64,000 nucleotides of DNA from Penium margaritaceum (GCA_023375785.1 SZWC01000039.1:187098-251097), one strand, 5' to 3'; counted from the stretch's first letter, positions 31,472-44,175 are shown. Notes: generated by a model from the letters alone, not told the origin. Numbers and translations are program-made.

Positions 31472-32070
31472 ACTTCTCTGCTTCTCTATTTCTCTGCTTA
31501 GATGAGGCTGATGTAGGCTGATGTACGCTGTTGTCTGCTATACATTTAGAAGGTGAAGATCCATCGCTTATCCTTAGCCGTTGATCACTTGCAAACAGGG
31601 AAGAATGCACACTAGCGAACCTAGGCTTCTGCCTCCAAGGGCAAAACTTGCACTGTCCTTAGCACCTGGTCACTTACGCGCGCGGAGCGAATTCCTGGGG
31701 CTTAGACCAACGAATGCTTCTGTAGTATCTACCTCTGGTGGACAACTCTGTGAGGAGTCTCAAAGGTAAGAACTGTACTCAATAACAGGCAACTGACAGG
31801 TTCTTATAGTCCTAGAGCTTGCCTCTAGCCTAGGCTCGTAGTGGCTCCTTCGATCAGCTGCTTCGGGGGAAATCTGGATTACGTCATCCTCCCTGCCTAC
31901 ATGGCGCTCTTTGTGACCGCCAAGTGGCGCGAGCTACCACGAAGGACCTTGGAATGTTCTAAGATGTCTCTTAGAACTTTCTTGTTCCCCTTCTAGTCAC
32001 AAAGAAAACTAGTCACCAGGCTGGGATTTGACCCAGTGACCTCTCACTGCAGAGACTAACTTTGGAACGT

Positions 32071-33946
32071 TGTTGTCCCTTTTTTTGCCGTGCAGGTCAT
32101 TATTCCGCGCTGTGACTTCACTTTCGCGCCTTCCATGTTGTCCTCCGCACATCTCCTCCTTTCGCACACTATAAGACTTCATTCCACATTCACCATGACA
32201 CAATGTTATAATTGATCACTCACAAGCGGTTATTCTTCCATTCACATCACCCCTCTGACATGGCAATTCCGCAGAACTCCATCACCCCCTCCCGGAACAA
32301 CCCTATTCCACGGATTTGCCTCCCCCCTAGTGTCCCTTACATGGCTATTCCGCGGATACGAACATGGCCCACTTTTGCAGCCCTTTTTCCACGGATTTGA
32401 CTTCCTCCTAGTGTATCCAACATGGCAATTCCGAGGATATACACATTGCCCACTTTTGCAGCCCCTTTTCTAAGGATTCGGCACCCTCTACACCCCTAAA
32501 ACAAGCCCTTTCCGCAGTCCCACCCATAAGTTACTTTGGCAACACCCTTATTGTGGATTCCATCACTGCGCTAAAGCATAGAACATGTCAAATCCGCGGA
32601 ACCAAGACAGAGACACAGAAATCACGCGGCGGAGGTCCAATACCCTTCCCTCCACTCTCTGGAGAATCGTCCAAGGGCCACCCATCCACTTCTGCGGTGA
32701 CTTGGGCACTCTTCCGCGCTCTTCACTTGTGTCAGGCCAGCCTTATGAGTGGTTGAGTGGAACACCTTGTGTCATCTTTGGAGTCCTCAGCTTCACTTGC
32801 GGAATCCATGGTGACAGAGTCCTGAGATGAAGGAAAGAGTGAGGCAAGATTGTGAGGTAATGAGCTTAACTCGTGTCAACTGATTACAAGTCCACAAGCC
32901 CGGATTCCAAGTCTGAATACCACACTGATGCAACTAAGCCCATTATATAGTCCGCTACACCCTTTCGTACCGCGTCGCGACCCCCTTGCATTCACACCCA
33001 CTACGACCACTACTTTATTCCCATGCGTGAAGTAAGTGCCGCCATTGCTTCCTCTTTGCTCGTCGCGCCGCCTCCCGCCGTTTCTTGGTCTCCGCGCCTT
33101 GTGGCTCCCGCCATTCTTGGTCCGATTGTCTTCCTGCGTCTTGTACAACACTTTCGTACCTTGTGTGACCCTTTCTTTTGTCCGAAATACTTATGTCTCT
33201 TGTTCCGCCCTCACACGCCTCTCCTCTAAACACCAAATCCATGGATATCCATGGAGGCCTCTTTTTGTACCCCTCCTGTCCACACAAGTAACTCCAACTC
33301 CATCTGAAATGTGGCAAATCCGCAGGTCAACATCATGGCCGCTTTTTGCCTTTTCTGCGGCACTCTAACTTGCCCCTCTATTATTGCTCGCAACGTAATT
33401 TTGCGGATTAGGCACCCAGCACCATTTTGCAGCATTTCCTCTTCACCTTAGCCACAAAACACCCTCCCAAACATGTCCATTCCGTTCCTGACCATCATGG
33501 TACTTTCTCACGCCCTCTGTGCACCAAAACCTTGCTCCGGTAGCATTCTAAACAACTCAAATCCGTGGCTGAACCTTGCACCATGTTTTGAGACCTTTCG
33601 CGAACTACAAAGTCACCCAAATTCCCCTCCCAAGATGCCTAATCCGCAGACACACCCCCTGCCATTGTTTTGCCACTTCCGCCGAACCCCTAATATGAAG
33701 CCATTGTTACTGAACAGCCAATTCCATGGGTCTACCACCAGGCACAATTCCAGCCTTCCCCACACCCATAAACATCCTAACACAAACCCAGAAAGGTACC
33801 CATTCCGCCCTTCCACCATGAGGATCAAATGTGGTTCTCTCCCTTTGTCCAAAGACCACCCTCACTCGCCTCAAATTCTTTCACGGAAGTCCATGACTTG
33901 GTCTCCTTGCGGAATATTTGCGTGCGCGGCACATTTCATGTAAAGA
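32071..33946. repeat. B LTR1
   Basis: 1.88 kb, matching 34649-35784 followed by 48429-49168 throughout. It is marked by many short TTCCGCGGAT-like motifs and by a tandem 80-bp repeat at 32301-32490. Confidence 0.88.
32301..32490. repeat. 80-bp tandem repeat in the B LTR
   Basis: About 2.4 units of 80-81 bp, starting at about 32301, 32381 and 32462. Each begins CCCTTTTCCACGGATTTG and contains ACATGGCAATTCCGCGGATA and CCCACTTTTGCAG. The other LTR has the same array from about 34877 to 35070. Confidence 0.8.
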
Positions 33947-34648
33947 TTGTGGCCCCATCCTCCTTTTCTCAAGCGAGGTCTCCGAGCTTCTTCTTCCTGC
34001 ATTCGTGGTCATTTATTGTTCTCATCTTGTGGCAGTAGTCATGCGGAAAGGAATGCATCCCTCATTATGCGAGTCTCGTGCATTACCTCGCGGCTATTCT
34101 GCGGTACACGCACATCCAACGCACAATGGTTCCTACATCCCTTAACTCACAAGCATTGTTGCTCATTCCATGTGACACTTGAGCCGTGAAAAGAAGTTCC
34201 TACTACTGTGCAGGTCTCGTGCGTCGCCTCGCGGCTATTGCGTGGTACACGCACCTCCAACGCACAGTTTCTCCTATGTACATATTTCCGCAAACACATA
34301 TGCAACATAGAGGTGATCACAACCAAATGACAAACACGCTGCAAAATGACTTCCTTCCAGGTCTCCTCATCAGACACTCAGGTTCCCCTATGCAAATGAA
34401 GGTTCAGCCAAGTGACCAGCTCTGTACTTATTGCTCTACTGCTGCTTGCCATGCAACTCCGCTCCATTCGGCCTCTCTGCCGCAATAAAACCCTATGCAC
34501 CAAGGAGTCAGCTCTGCACCTTGTACTCTACTGCACTTCCAGTACTCTTCACCATGGAGCCCCATCAGACTGATCTGTTGAAGGCTTGCAGTGTAGTTCT
34601 GCTTGTCAAAGAGAAAGGAACTTTCCACGTTCACCGCACCATAGACAG
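33947..34648. other. B interior, no coding motif
   Basis: About 700 bp. GAGAAAAGGAGGATGGGG on the minus strand near 33950-33968 could be a purine tract. The region beside LTR2 (CTATGGTGCGGTGAACG on the minus strand) could be a primer site, but I cannot name a matching tRNA. A 141-bp period repeat is present: the GTCTCGTGC...CCTCGCGGCTATT block occurs at about 34073 and 34214. No gene is seen. Confidence 0.7.
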
Positions 34649-35784
34649 TGTTGTCCCTTTTTTTACCGCGCTGGTCATTGTTCCGCGCTGTCACTTCACT
34701 TTCGCCCCTTCCATGTTGTTCTTCGCACATCTCCTCCTTCCGCACACTATATGACTTCATTCCACATTCACCATGACACAATGTCACAATTGATCACTCA
34801 CAAGTGGTCTTCCTCCATTAACATCACCCCTCTGACATGGCAATTCTGCGGAATTCCATTACCCCCTCCCGGAACACCCCTATTCTGCGGATTTGACTCC
34901 CCCCTCGTATCCCTTACATGGAAATTTTACCGGTAAACACGTGGCCCACTTTTGCAGCTCCTTTTCCACGGATTCGGCTTTCCCCTAGTGTCTCCAACAT
35001 GGCAATTCTGCGGATACACACATGGCCTACTTTTACAGCCCCTTTTCCGTGGATTTGGCACTCTCTACACCCTTAAAACAAGCCCATTCCACAGTCCCAC
35101 CCATTAGTTACTTTGGCAACACCCTTATTGCGAATTTTGTCAATCTGCTAAAAGATAAAACATGGCAAATTCACGGAACCAAGACACAAACACAGAAATC
35201 ATGCGGCAGAGGCCCAATACCCTTCCCTTTGCTCTCTTGAGAGTTGTCCAAGGGCCACCCATCCACTTCCGCGGTCACTTGGGTACTCTTCCGCGCTCTT
35301 CACTTGTGTCAGGCCAGTCTTATGAGTGGTTCCACGGAACACCTTGTCTCGTATTCGGAGTCCTCAGCTTCACTTGCGGAATCCATGGTGACAGAGTGCT
35401 GAGATGAAGGAAAGAGTGAAGCAAGGTTGTGAGATAATGACCTTGATTAACTCGTGTCAACTGAACACAAGTCCACAAGCCCGGATTCCAAGTCTGAATA
35501 GCACACTGATGCAACTAAGCCCATTATATAGTCCGCTATACCCTTTCCCACCGTGTCGCAGCCCCGTTGCATTCACACCCACTATGACCACTACTTTACT
35601 CCCATCCGGAAAGTAAGTGCTGCCATTGCTTCCTCCTTGCTCGTCGCGCCGCCTCCCGCCACTTCTTGGTCTTCGCGCCTTGTGGTTCCCGCCATTCTTG
35701 GTCCGGTTCTCTTCTGGCATCTTGTACAACACTTCCGTACCTTGTGTGACCCTTTCTTTTATCCGAAACACTTGTGTCTCTTGG
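34649..35784. repeat. B LTR2, first part
   Basis: Matches 32071-33205. It is interrupted by the A2 element at 35785. The remainder is at 48429-49168. Confidence 0.88.
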
Positions 35785-36517
35785 TGTTGGGAAAGGAGCC
35801 ATCCGGCTCAGTTTCAGGTCCACAAGAGCAAGTTCATGGAAAGTACCAGATGCCTGCTCCGATCATCAATCTGATTTTACCATTGGAAAGATCAGGTGGC
35901 AAAATGTATACGGTCCAAGTTTGAGGTTGATCCAACAGTCGGATTGGGAGATATGAATTTTCAAAGTTTTGAGGGTCATGGACCGCCGAAGTCTGGGTGG
36001 CCATGGGTGATGGCTCCATGCCTTAGCCTGAGAAAAGAAAAAAACAAGAGGTCCAGGGTCAAGACCTGATGGGAGAAATATCCAAAAAGGTCCTTGCTCT
36101 TAGGATTGCCTTGTCAGAGTGTGCTGACTAGGATAAAGGTACCTCTCCTTACATTTTAGGGGAGGTGAGATCCTTGTGTGCTAGCCATGGACACATGGCG
36201 ATTCTCCATGGGTTGTGGGTCATCTGACCTCTACGAGTGTGCCATGAGAGCATTCTCTAGCTCTTTAGGTCGTGTGTGAGTGGTCAGCCTGATTGCTAGG
36301 CTGATTTCCTCCCTTGTGTGAGATTATGGACTCTAGTGTGTGAGCCTCCATGGCTAAGTGGTGTGGCTTGTGAGAGGGCTGACTTGCCCAAGCTCTAGCT
36401 CTATATGTACTCCATCATTTTGAGTGATTGAATAACCATTCTTCAACACAAGTGATGCCCTTCCAATCACACATGCTTGCTGCTCCAAGGCTCTCTCTCT
36501 CTTCCCCAGATCCAACA
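35785..36517 (+). repeat. A2 5' LTR
   Basis: TGTTGGGAAAGGAGCC...GATCCAACA. A TATA-like CTATATG is at 36401-36407, about 110 bp before the end. The primer site follows directly. Confidence 0.95.
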
Positions 36518-36532
36518 TTTGGTATCAAAGTC
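36518..36532 (+). promoter_or_regulatory. Primer site, initiator-Met 3'-end type
   Basis: TTTGGTATCAAAGTC. TGGTATCA plus AG matches the complement of the 3' end of initiator-Met tRNA (TGGTATCAGAGC), the commonest primer of plant copia elements. Confidence 0.85.
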
Positions 36533-37163
36533 AAGTTCTGCCACTTTCAGCCAGCACAGGCCATCAGTTTGAGAGTGACGGGTTGGAATGAAACCTGTAG
36601 CAAATTTGACAATCAACTAAAAGATCATCAAGTTCAAGAGACAAGCTTTCCAACGAGCCCAAGATCGCGAAAATCCAACAGTTGGATTGAGAGTTATGCT
36701 TAAAACGAGATCCGCCAGGGCTACACTCTTCTGTATGAGTAAGACTGTCGCTTTGTGATGACCATAACTCTCTCCTTTATGGTCAAATTTAAAAAGCGAC
36801 ACGTGCGAATTGTAGTATTTTTCCTAAGCTTTCCATTGGTGCAAAACTGTTTGCAATCCATTGATTCGTTTGGGAGGAATGTCGTTTACAAGCTGGCTGG
36901 TCTCAGTTGGAGTAGGAGCAGAAGCATACACTGTTTTCAAGAGGGCATATCTTTCAAAATCCCCTGTTGATGACCCTATTTTATGGGTCGATCCGAAAGG
37001 TTTTGAGCTGAATTTTCCAGTGATGGACTTTATTTATCCAAGTATCCAGTCTGCTGGCATCTACAGTCCATTTTCTGTCAGACACATTTTTGGCAGAAGC
37101 AGCAGCAGAAACAGGGCTAGCGCCGCCATCTAAGGGCAGCGCTGAGCATCACCAAGGCTCAAA
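36533..37163 (+). other. A2 untranslated leader
   Basis: About 630 bp with blocks shared by all A copies: GAGAGTTATGCTTAAAAC, ATGACCATAACTCTCTCC, AAGCTTTCCATTGGTGC, CCCTGTTGATGACCC and CTAAGGGCAGCGCTGAGC just before the gag start. No gene is seen. The strong conservation suggests packaging or translation signals, by analogy. Confidence 0.8.
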
Positions 37164-38150
37164 ATGGCAGCAGCTGGCGTTCTGACAGCAGCCCAAGCTT
37201 TGGAGAGGCTGGAGGGACGCGCCAACTTCACGTTTTGGAAGATCCGTACCCGCCTCCTCTTGGAGGAGAGGGGCTTGTGGGAGGTGGTGAGCGGCGACGA
37301 GCCGGCTCCAATTCCACAGGCAAAAGGCATCACTGTAATGCAGGTGGTGGCGGGAAAGACGCCGCAAAAGGGTACAACTGATGTGGGTTCTTCTGCAGCT
37401 GTACCAACGGCGTATGAGGAGTGGAAGCAGAAGGACAGGCAGGCGTACAGGTTACTTGTCAACACCATCTCCAATCCACATCTTCAGTACATGAGTGACA
37501 AGGCTACTGCAAACGAGGGGTGGGACACGTTGTGCAAGAAGTATGAGAGCAAGGATCCTGCATTCCTCATGCTTTTAGAGGAAAAGATGATGGCGCTGAA
37601 AATGCAGGGTGGTGAATGGATGGAGGCGTATCCGGACAAGGCAAAGGAGCTTGCGAAGCAGCTGAGAGTGGCCGGCAACCCCGTGGAAGTGACGCGCTTC
37701 ATCCTCCTCTCGCTGAGGGGACTTCCAACCAGCTACGACACGGTGCGAGAGACGCTGGAGTGCCAGCCAACTCTCAACCTTGATTTCATCTGCACACACT
37801 TGGTGCAGGTGGAATTTCGTCGCAATGGAGCAAAGCACAATGGCGGCGGCAGCACTGAAGCAGCTTTTGTGGTCACGAGCTCACGCAACCAGCAGCAGTA
37901 GCAGCAGTTTGGACAGCAGAAAGGCAGAAAGAAAGGCAAATGCCATTACTGCGAGAAAGAGGGACACTACAAAAAGGAGTGTTTCAAGATCAAGAGGGAG
38001 TAGAAGGAGCAGCAGCAGCAGCAGTCATCACAGCACCAGCAGCAAAAGTACCAACAGCAGCAGCAGTAGTCATAGCAGCGTCAGCAGCAGCAGCAGCAAA
38101 ACCAGGCTGGTGTCCGCCACTTTGGCAACATGAATGTGGCCAAGGAGATG
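37164..38150 (+). pseudogene. A2 Gag remnant, largely open
   Basis: From the methionine at 37164 (MAAAGVLTAAQALERLEGRA) an open frame of 245 codons covers NFTFWKIRTRLLLEERGLWEVVSGDE, YEEWKQKDRQAYRLLVNTI, the AKELAKQLRVAGNPVEVTRFILL segment and TLNLDFICTHLVQVEFRRNG. The knuckle region (CHYC...GHYKKEC type) is near 37940-37985, and the Gln/Ser tract near 38010-38100. The first two thirds of this Gag are among the best kept of the family; the rest is broken. Confidence 0.88.
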
Positions 38151-39424
38151 AGCCACCGTCTCTTCATGGCGAAGTCTGACATGTCGCAGGTCGAGAAGGC
38201 GGATCTCGCATGATACAAGGACTCAGGATGTACCAAGAGCATCAAACATCACAAGGAGTGGTTTACACAGTTGCTGTCTATCCCTCCCTGTCCCATCGCT
38301 ATGGATGATGATCAGGTGGTGTATGCAGAGGGGATTGGGATTGTGGAGATGTGGTTTGAGATCCCATGTGGCATTGAAGATGGAGTATTCCATGGCGTCC
38401 TGTATGTACCTGATGCTGCGTTCAACCTCCTCTCAGTCGCCTCTCTTACAAACACAGGGGTGCGCATCGTCTTCGATGATGACTATAGCTACATCCTCAA
38501 CAAGGATACAAGAGAGGAGTTGGCTAGGTGGGTGAAGGAGCGCGACATGTACCGCCTGCTTGGGGCGACCAAGATCCCACGTGAGCAGAGTCTTTTAGTA
38601 GTGGTGCAGGCGATAGAAGGCAAGATATGGCATGCGCGCTACGGCCACATCGGCATGCGCGCCTTGCAGCAGCTTCAATCAAAGCAGATGGTGCGTGACC
38701 TGCCTACCATCTCTTACTATGAGCAGCAGTTATGCATCGGCTGTTTGGAGGGGAAGCAGTATCGTGAGGCGTTCTCTGGAGCAGGGGAGCATACGAAGGA
38801 GGTGTTGGAGCTCGTCCACACGGAGTTGTGCGGACCGATGCAGACGTAGAGCTTTGGAGGCTCTAGGTATTTCTTGACCTTCATTGATGACTTCAGCCGT
38901 TACACTGTTATGCACTTCCTTCCTTCCAAGGACCAGTGCTTTGACAGGTTCAAGGAGTTCAAGGCCATGATGGAGAACCAGACTTGGAAGAAGATCAAGG
39001 CGTTGCGCTGCGATCGTGGTGGAGAGTACCTGAGCAAGGAGTTCCAGGACTACCTCGCAACAGCTAGCATTAAGGCGCAGCATACCGCGCCGTACTCGGC
39101 GCAGAAGAACAGTGTAGCAGAACGTGCCAATCGTACCATTGGGGAGTCAGTGCGCTCCATGCTGCACGCAGCTCGGCTGACCTACGACTTCTGGGCTGAA
39201 GCCGTAAGCACTACGGTCTACATCAAGAACCGCAGTCCAACTAAGGCGCTAGAGGAAATGACGCCGTACGAGGCGTAGTTTGGCAAGAAACCAAGCGTGG
39301 GTCATCTCTGAGCATTTGGCAGCCTGGCACACGTGCACGTGCCAAAGGACAAGCGGCAGAAATGGGACGCAAAGAGTGTGCAGATGCTGATGATTGGCTA
39401 TGATGTGACAAGCAACGCCTCTAC
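38151..39424 (+). pseudogene. A2 protease/integrase remnant
   Basis: Protease (YKDSGCTKSIKHHKEWF near 38213-38262), the VFHGVLYVPDAAFNLLSVASLTNTG block (38389-38460), the integrase zinc region HARYGHIGMRALQQLQ to CIGCLEGK (38632-38760), and the core with HTELCGPM (38818-38840), [24 protein letters not shown] (38880-38955), CDRGGEYLSKEFQDYL (39009-39055) and SVAERANRTIGESVRSML (39110-39165). It stops at the TCTAC target site of A1. A few breaks. Confidence 0.87.
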
Positions 39425-40444
39425 TGTTGGAACTTAAGGAGAGAGGGAGCCTTGGAGCAGCGAGCATGTGTGATTGGCAGGGCATCACTTGTGCTGAAGA
39501 ATGGTTGTTCAATCACTCAAAATGATGGAGTACATATAGAGCTAGAGCTTGGGCAAGTCAGCCATCTCACAAGCCACACCACTTAGCCATGGAGGCTAAG
39601 GCTCACACACTAGAGTCCATAATCTCACACAAGGGAGGAAATCAGCCTAGCAATCAGGCTGACCACTCACACACGACCTAGAGAGCTAGAGAATGCTCTC
39701 ATGGCACACTCCTAGTGGTCACATAACCCACAAACCCATGGAGAATCGCCATGTGTCCATGGCTAGCACACAAGGATCTCACCTCACCTAAAAAGTAAGG
39801 AGAGGTACCTTTATCCTAGTCAGCACACTCTGACAAGGCAATCCTNTCTCACAAGCCACACCACTTAGCCATGGAGGCTAAGGCTCACACACTAGAGTCC
39901 ATAATCTCACACAAGGGAGGAAATCAGCCTAGCAATCAGGCTGACCACTCACACACGACCTAGAGAGCTAGAGAATGCTCTCATGGCACACTCCTAGTGG
40001 TCACATAACCCACAAACCCATGGAGAATCGCCATGTGTCCATGGCTAGCACACAAGGATCTCACCTCACCTAAAAAGTAAGGAGGGGTACCTTTATCCTA
40101 GTCAGCACACTCTGACAAGGCAATCCTGAGACCAAGGACCTTTTTGGATATTTCTCCCATCAGGTCTTGATCCTGGACCTCTTGCCTTTTTCTTTTCTCA
40201 GGCTAAGGCATGGAGCCATTACCCATGCCCACCCAGACATCGACGGTCCATGACCCCCGAAACTTTGAAAATTCATATCTCCCAATCCGACCGTTGGATC
40301 GGTCTCAAACTTGGGCCGTAGACATTTTGCCACCTGATCTTTCCAATGAAGAAGTTGGATCTGCGATCGAAGCAGGCATCTGGTACTTTCCTGGAACTTG
40401 CTCCTGTGGACCTGAAACTGAGCCAGATGGCTCCTTTCCCAACA
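39425..40444 (-). repeat. A1 3' LTR, inflated by an assembly join
   Basis: TGTTGGAACTTAAGG...CCCAACA, followed by the purine tract complement at 40445-40459. A single N at 39846 separates two almost identical copies of about 280 bp (39567-39845 and 39847-40127). The true LTR is presumably about 737 bp, like its partner. Confidence 0.88.
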
Positions 40445-43400
40445 ATCTCCCACTTTGCCTCAGTTAGAGTTGGCTGAGTCCACATGCCTTCATGCAGAAC
40501 TGCTGCTTCTCACGGGTCACTGGCTTGGTGCAGAAATCAGCAACCTGCTTGCTGGTTGGAGTAAACTCCAGCTTGATAGCACCCTCCTGCACTATGTGCC
40601 TGATGAAATGATATGCGATGTCAATGTGCTTGGTGCATGCATGGTGCTCAGGATTCTTGGCGAGTGCGATTGCGCTCTGGTTGTCGACGCGCACAGGAAC
40701 TGGAACTGCTGCACTCCCACTCATCTCTGCCATGAGACGTTGGAGCCAAACTGCTTCCTTGGCTCCAAAGCTGAGAGATACGTACTCAGCTTCTGTACTC
40801 GAGGTGGCCACGACCANAAGCTCACGAGGTACTGCCGCGTTTCCAGCGGCGTGCCGATGGGTTTTGCCTCTGCCATGCCGAACCGCTGCAAAACATCCTT
40901 GATGTAGCGGCTCTGCTGCAGCGAGAGAGAGCATGACTTGCGGTCACGCGTGATCTGGATACTGAGGAAGTACGATGCTTCCCCGAGATCAGACATCTGG
41001 AAGCGCTCCTGCATGGCTTCCTTGAACTCCTGTAGTGCAGACATGCTGTTGGAAAGGAGGAGCATGTCATCCACATAGACAATGATGATGAGGATCTCAT
41101 GCTTATGTTACCAACGATACACGCTGTAGCCACACTCGCTGCGCTCAAACCCCATGCACTGCAACGCCGCATCCAACTTCTGGTTCCAAGCACGCGATGC
41201 TTGCTTGAGGCCGTACAGCGACTTCTGCAGCTTGCAGACGAGGTGCTCCTGGCCATCCATGACGAACCCCTCCGGCTGCTCCATGTAGATCTCTTCCTCC
41301 AAGTCACCATTCAAGAATGCCGTCTTAACATCCATGTGGTGAACCTCGAAGTCCTCAGCTGCTGCATAAGAGAGGAGCGTGCGCACAGAGGCAAACTTTG
41401 CAACAAGGGCAAAAGCTTCTGTGTAGTCGATGCCGTCCTGCTGCGAGTACCCCTTGGCGACCAGCCTCGCCTTGTTCTTTTCCACGTTACTATCTGCTCC
41501 CCGCTTCTTCTTAAAGACCTACTTGCACTTGATCACCTTACGTCCTGGTGGACGTTCAGTCAGCTCCCACGTGCCGTTCTCCAGCTGCGACTGTATCTCC
41601 TGCTGCACGGCTTGCGCCCAATCTGCTGCATCCGGTGCAGCCATGGCCTCCTTGTATGACGTTGGCGCATCTGAATCTGCTGCAACTGCGACGTTCATCT
41701 GTTCTGGTTTCTGCAGCATCCAAAAATGGCCGCGCTCACCAGGCTTGTAACGCACCCTAAGAGGGTACCTGTGACCTGGTGCTGGAGCATTAGCGGTTGG
41801 CTGGCGCAGTGCTGCTGGCACAACTGCTGCTGCTGGTGGTGCTACATCTCCCTCCTTTGCTTCTGCCGATGAGGCTGCTGTATCTGCACCATCAGACATG
41901 GAAGAGTAGAGTGATTCTCCCACTGTCACAGTAGAGGAAGGATCGGGAGAAACTGGGTCAGGAAGAATTTCTGCTCCAACCGTCTCGTTCGCTGCTGGTT
42001 CTACTGCCTCTTCACACACGATGTTGGTGCCGATGACGTTGCTCTCATTGAAGACGACATCCCTGGAGATGATGACGTGGCCTGTATCCCTCTCGTAGAG
42101 GCGATACGCCTTGCTTGCCACGTCGTAGCCAATCATCAGCATCTGCGCACTCTTCGCGTCCCACTTTTGCCGCTTCTCTTTTGGCACGTGCATGTGCGCC
42201 AAGCTGCCAAACGCGCGAAGATGACCCACGCTCGGNGGCTGGCGCGGTGCTGCTGGCACAACTGCTGCTGCTGGTGGTGCTACATCTCCCTCCTCTGCTT
42301 CTGCCGATGAGGCTGCTGTATCTGCAACATCAGACATGGGAGAGTAGAGTGATTCTCCCACTGTCACAGTAGAGGAAGGATCGGGAGAAACTGGGCCAGG
42401 AAGAATTTCTGCTCCAACCGTCTCGTCAGCTGCTGGTTCTGCTGCCTCTTCACACACGATGTTGGTGCCGATGACGTTGCTCTCATTGAAGACGACATCC
42501 CTGGAGATGATAACGTGGCCTGTATCCCTCTCATAGAGGCGATACGCCTTGCTTGCCACGTCGTAGCCAATCATCAGCATCTGCGCACTCTTCGCGTCCC
42601 ACTTTTGCCGCTTCTCTTTTGGCACGTGCATGTGCGCCAAGCTGCCAAACGCGCGAAGATGACCCACGCTCGGCTTCTTGCCAAACCACGCCTCGTACGG
42701 CGTCATCTGCTCCAGGGCCTTGGTTGGACTGCGGTTCTTGATGTAGACCGCAGTGCTCATGGCTTCAGCCCAGAAGTCGTAGGTCAGCCGAGCTGCGTCC
42801 AGCATGGAGCGCGCCGACTCCACAATGGTACAGTTGGCGCGTTCTACTACACCGTTCTACTGCGACGAGTATGGCGCGGTACGCTACGCCTTGATGCCAG
42901 CTGCTGCGAGGTTGTCCTGGAATTCCTTGCTCAGGTACTCTCCACCGCGGTCGATGCGCAACGCCTTGATCTTCTTCCCTGATTGGTTCTCCACCATGGC
43001 CTTGAACTCCTTGAACCTGTCAAAGCACTGGTCCTTGGAGGAAAGGAAGTACACAGCAGTGTAACGGCTGAAATCATCAATGAAGGTGAGAAAATACTTA
43101 GAGCCTCCAAAGCTCTGGGTCTGCATCGGTCCGCACAAGTCCGTGTAGACCAGCTCCAACACCTCTTTTGTACGCTCCCCTGCTCCAGAGAACGCCTCGC
43201 GGTGCTGCTTCCCCTCCAAACAGCCGATGCACAACTGCTGCTCAAAGTTAGATATGGTTGGCAGGTCACGCACCATCTGCTTTGCTTGAAGCTGCTGCAA
43301 GGCGCGCATGCCAATGTGCCCGTAGCGCGCATGCCAGATCTCGCCATCTGTCGCCTGCACCACTGCTGCAAGACTCTGTTCACGCGGGATCTTGGTCGCC

Positions 43401-44175
43401 CCCAGCAGGCGGTACANAATCATCAATGAAGGTGAGAAAATACCTAGAGCCTCCAAAGCTCTGGGTCTGCATTGGTCCGCACAAGTCCGTGTGAACCAGC
43501 TCCAACACCTCTTTTGTACGCTCCCCTGCTCCAGAGAACGCCTCGCGGTGCTGCTTCCCCTCCAAACAGCCGATGCACAACTGCTGCTCAAAGTTAGATA
43601 TGGTTGGCAGGTCACGCACCATCTGCTTTGCTTGAAGCTGCTGCAAGGCGCGCATGCCAATGTGCCCGTAGCGCGCATGCCAGATCTCGCCATCTGTCGC
43701 CTGCACCACTGCTGCAAGACTCTGTTCACGCGGGATCTTGGTCGTCCCCAAAAGGCGGTACATGTCGCCCTCCTTCACCGACTTGGCCAACTCCTCTCCT
43801 GTTTCCTTGTTGAGGATGTAGCCATAGTCATCATCGAAGACAACGCGCAGTCCTGTGTTAGTGAGAGAGGACACTGAGAGAAGGTTGAACGCAGCATCAG
43901 GCACATACAGCACGCCATGGAAAACTCCCACTTCAATGCTACGCGGGGTCTCCAACCACATCTCTACAATCCCAATCCCCTCAGCATACACCACCCGATC
44001 ATCACCCAAAGCAATCGGCTGAGGAGGAATGGAGAGCAGCTGTGTGAACCACTCCTTGTGGTGCGTCAGACTCTTAGTACACCCCGAGTCCTTGTACCAC
44101 GCCAGATCCGCCTTTTCCTTCTGCGACATGTCAGACTTCGCGATGAAGAGGCGGTCGCGCACCTCCTTGGCGACG
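40445..44175 (-). pseudogene. A1 Pol remnant (protease to RNase H)
   Basis: Right to left: protease (WYKDSGCTKSLTHHKEWFTQ near 44040-44100, VFHGVLYVPDAAFNLLSVSSLTNTGLR near 43860-43930), integrase zinc region and core in two overlapping copies around the N at 43417, the AWFGKKPSVGHLRAFGSLAHMHVPK and GHVIISRDVVFNESNVIGTN blocks in two copies around the N at 42236, the RPPGRKVIKCK block near 41520, RT with MDVKTAFLNGDLEEEIYMEQPEGF (41260-41335) and GLKQASRAWNQKLD (41170-41210), and RNase H with STEAEYVSLSFGAKEAVWLQRL (40735-40800) and HIDIAYHFIRH (40590-40625). Open for hundreds of codons at a time, but broken. Confidence 0.9.

Larger units (their letters stand above)
8648..43417. other. Seven single-N assembly joins
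   Basis: Single N bases occur at or within a base of 8648, 8985, 20750, 39846, 40817, 42236 and 43417. All lie inside LTR retroelements. Around 20750, 39846, 42236 and 43417 the sequence on one side is repeated on the other (about 245, 280, 440 and 350 bp). At the D-element joins sequence is missing instead. These are contig joins in collapsed or overlapping repeats, so local structure there should not be taken as biology. Confidence 0.85.

Noticed and set aside
32071-35784. Host gene in the Pro/Ser-rich open frames of the B region
   Set aside because: The frames are short, lie on both strands, differ between the two LTR copies and contain no known domain; low stop frequency comes from the C-rich composition.
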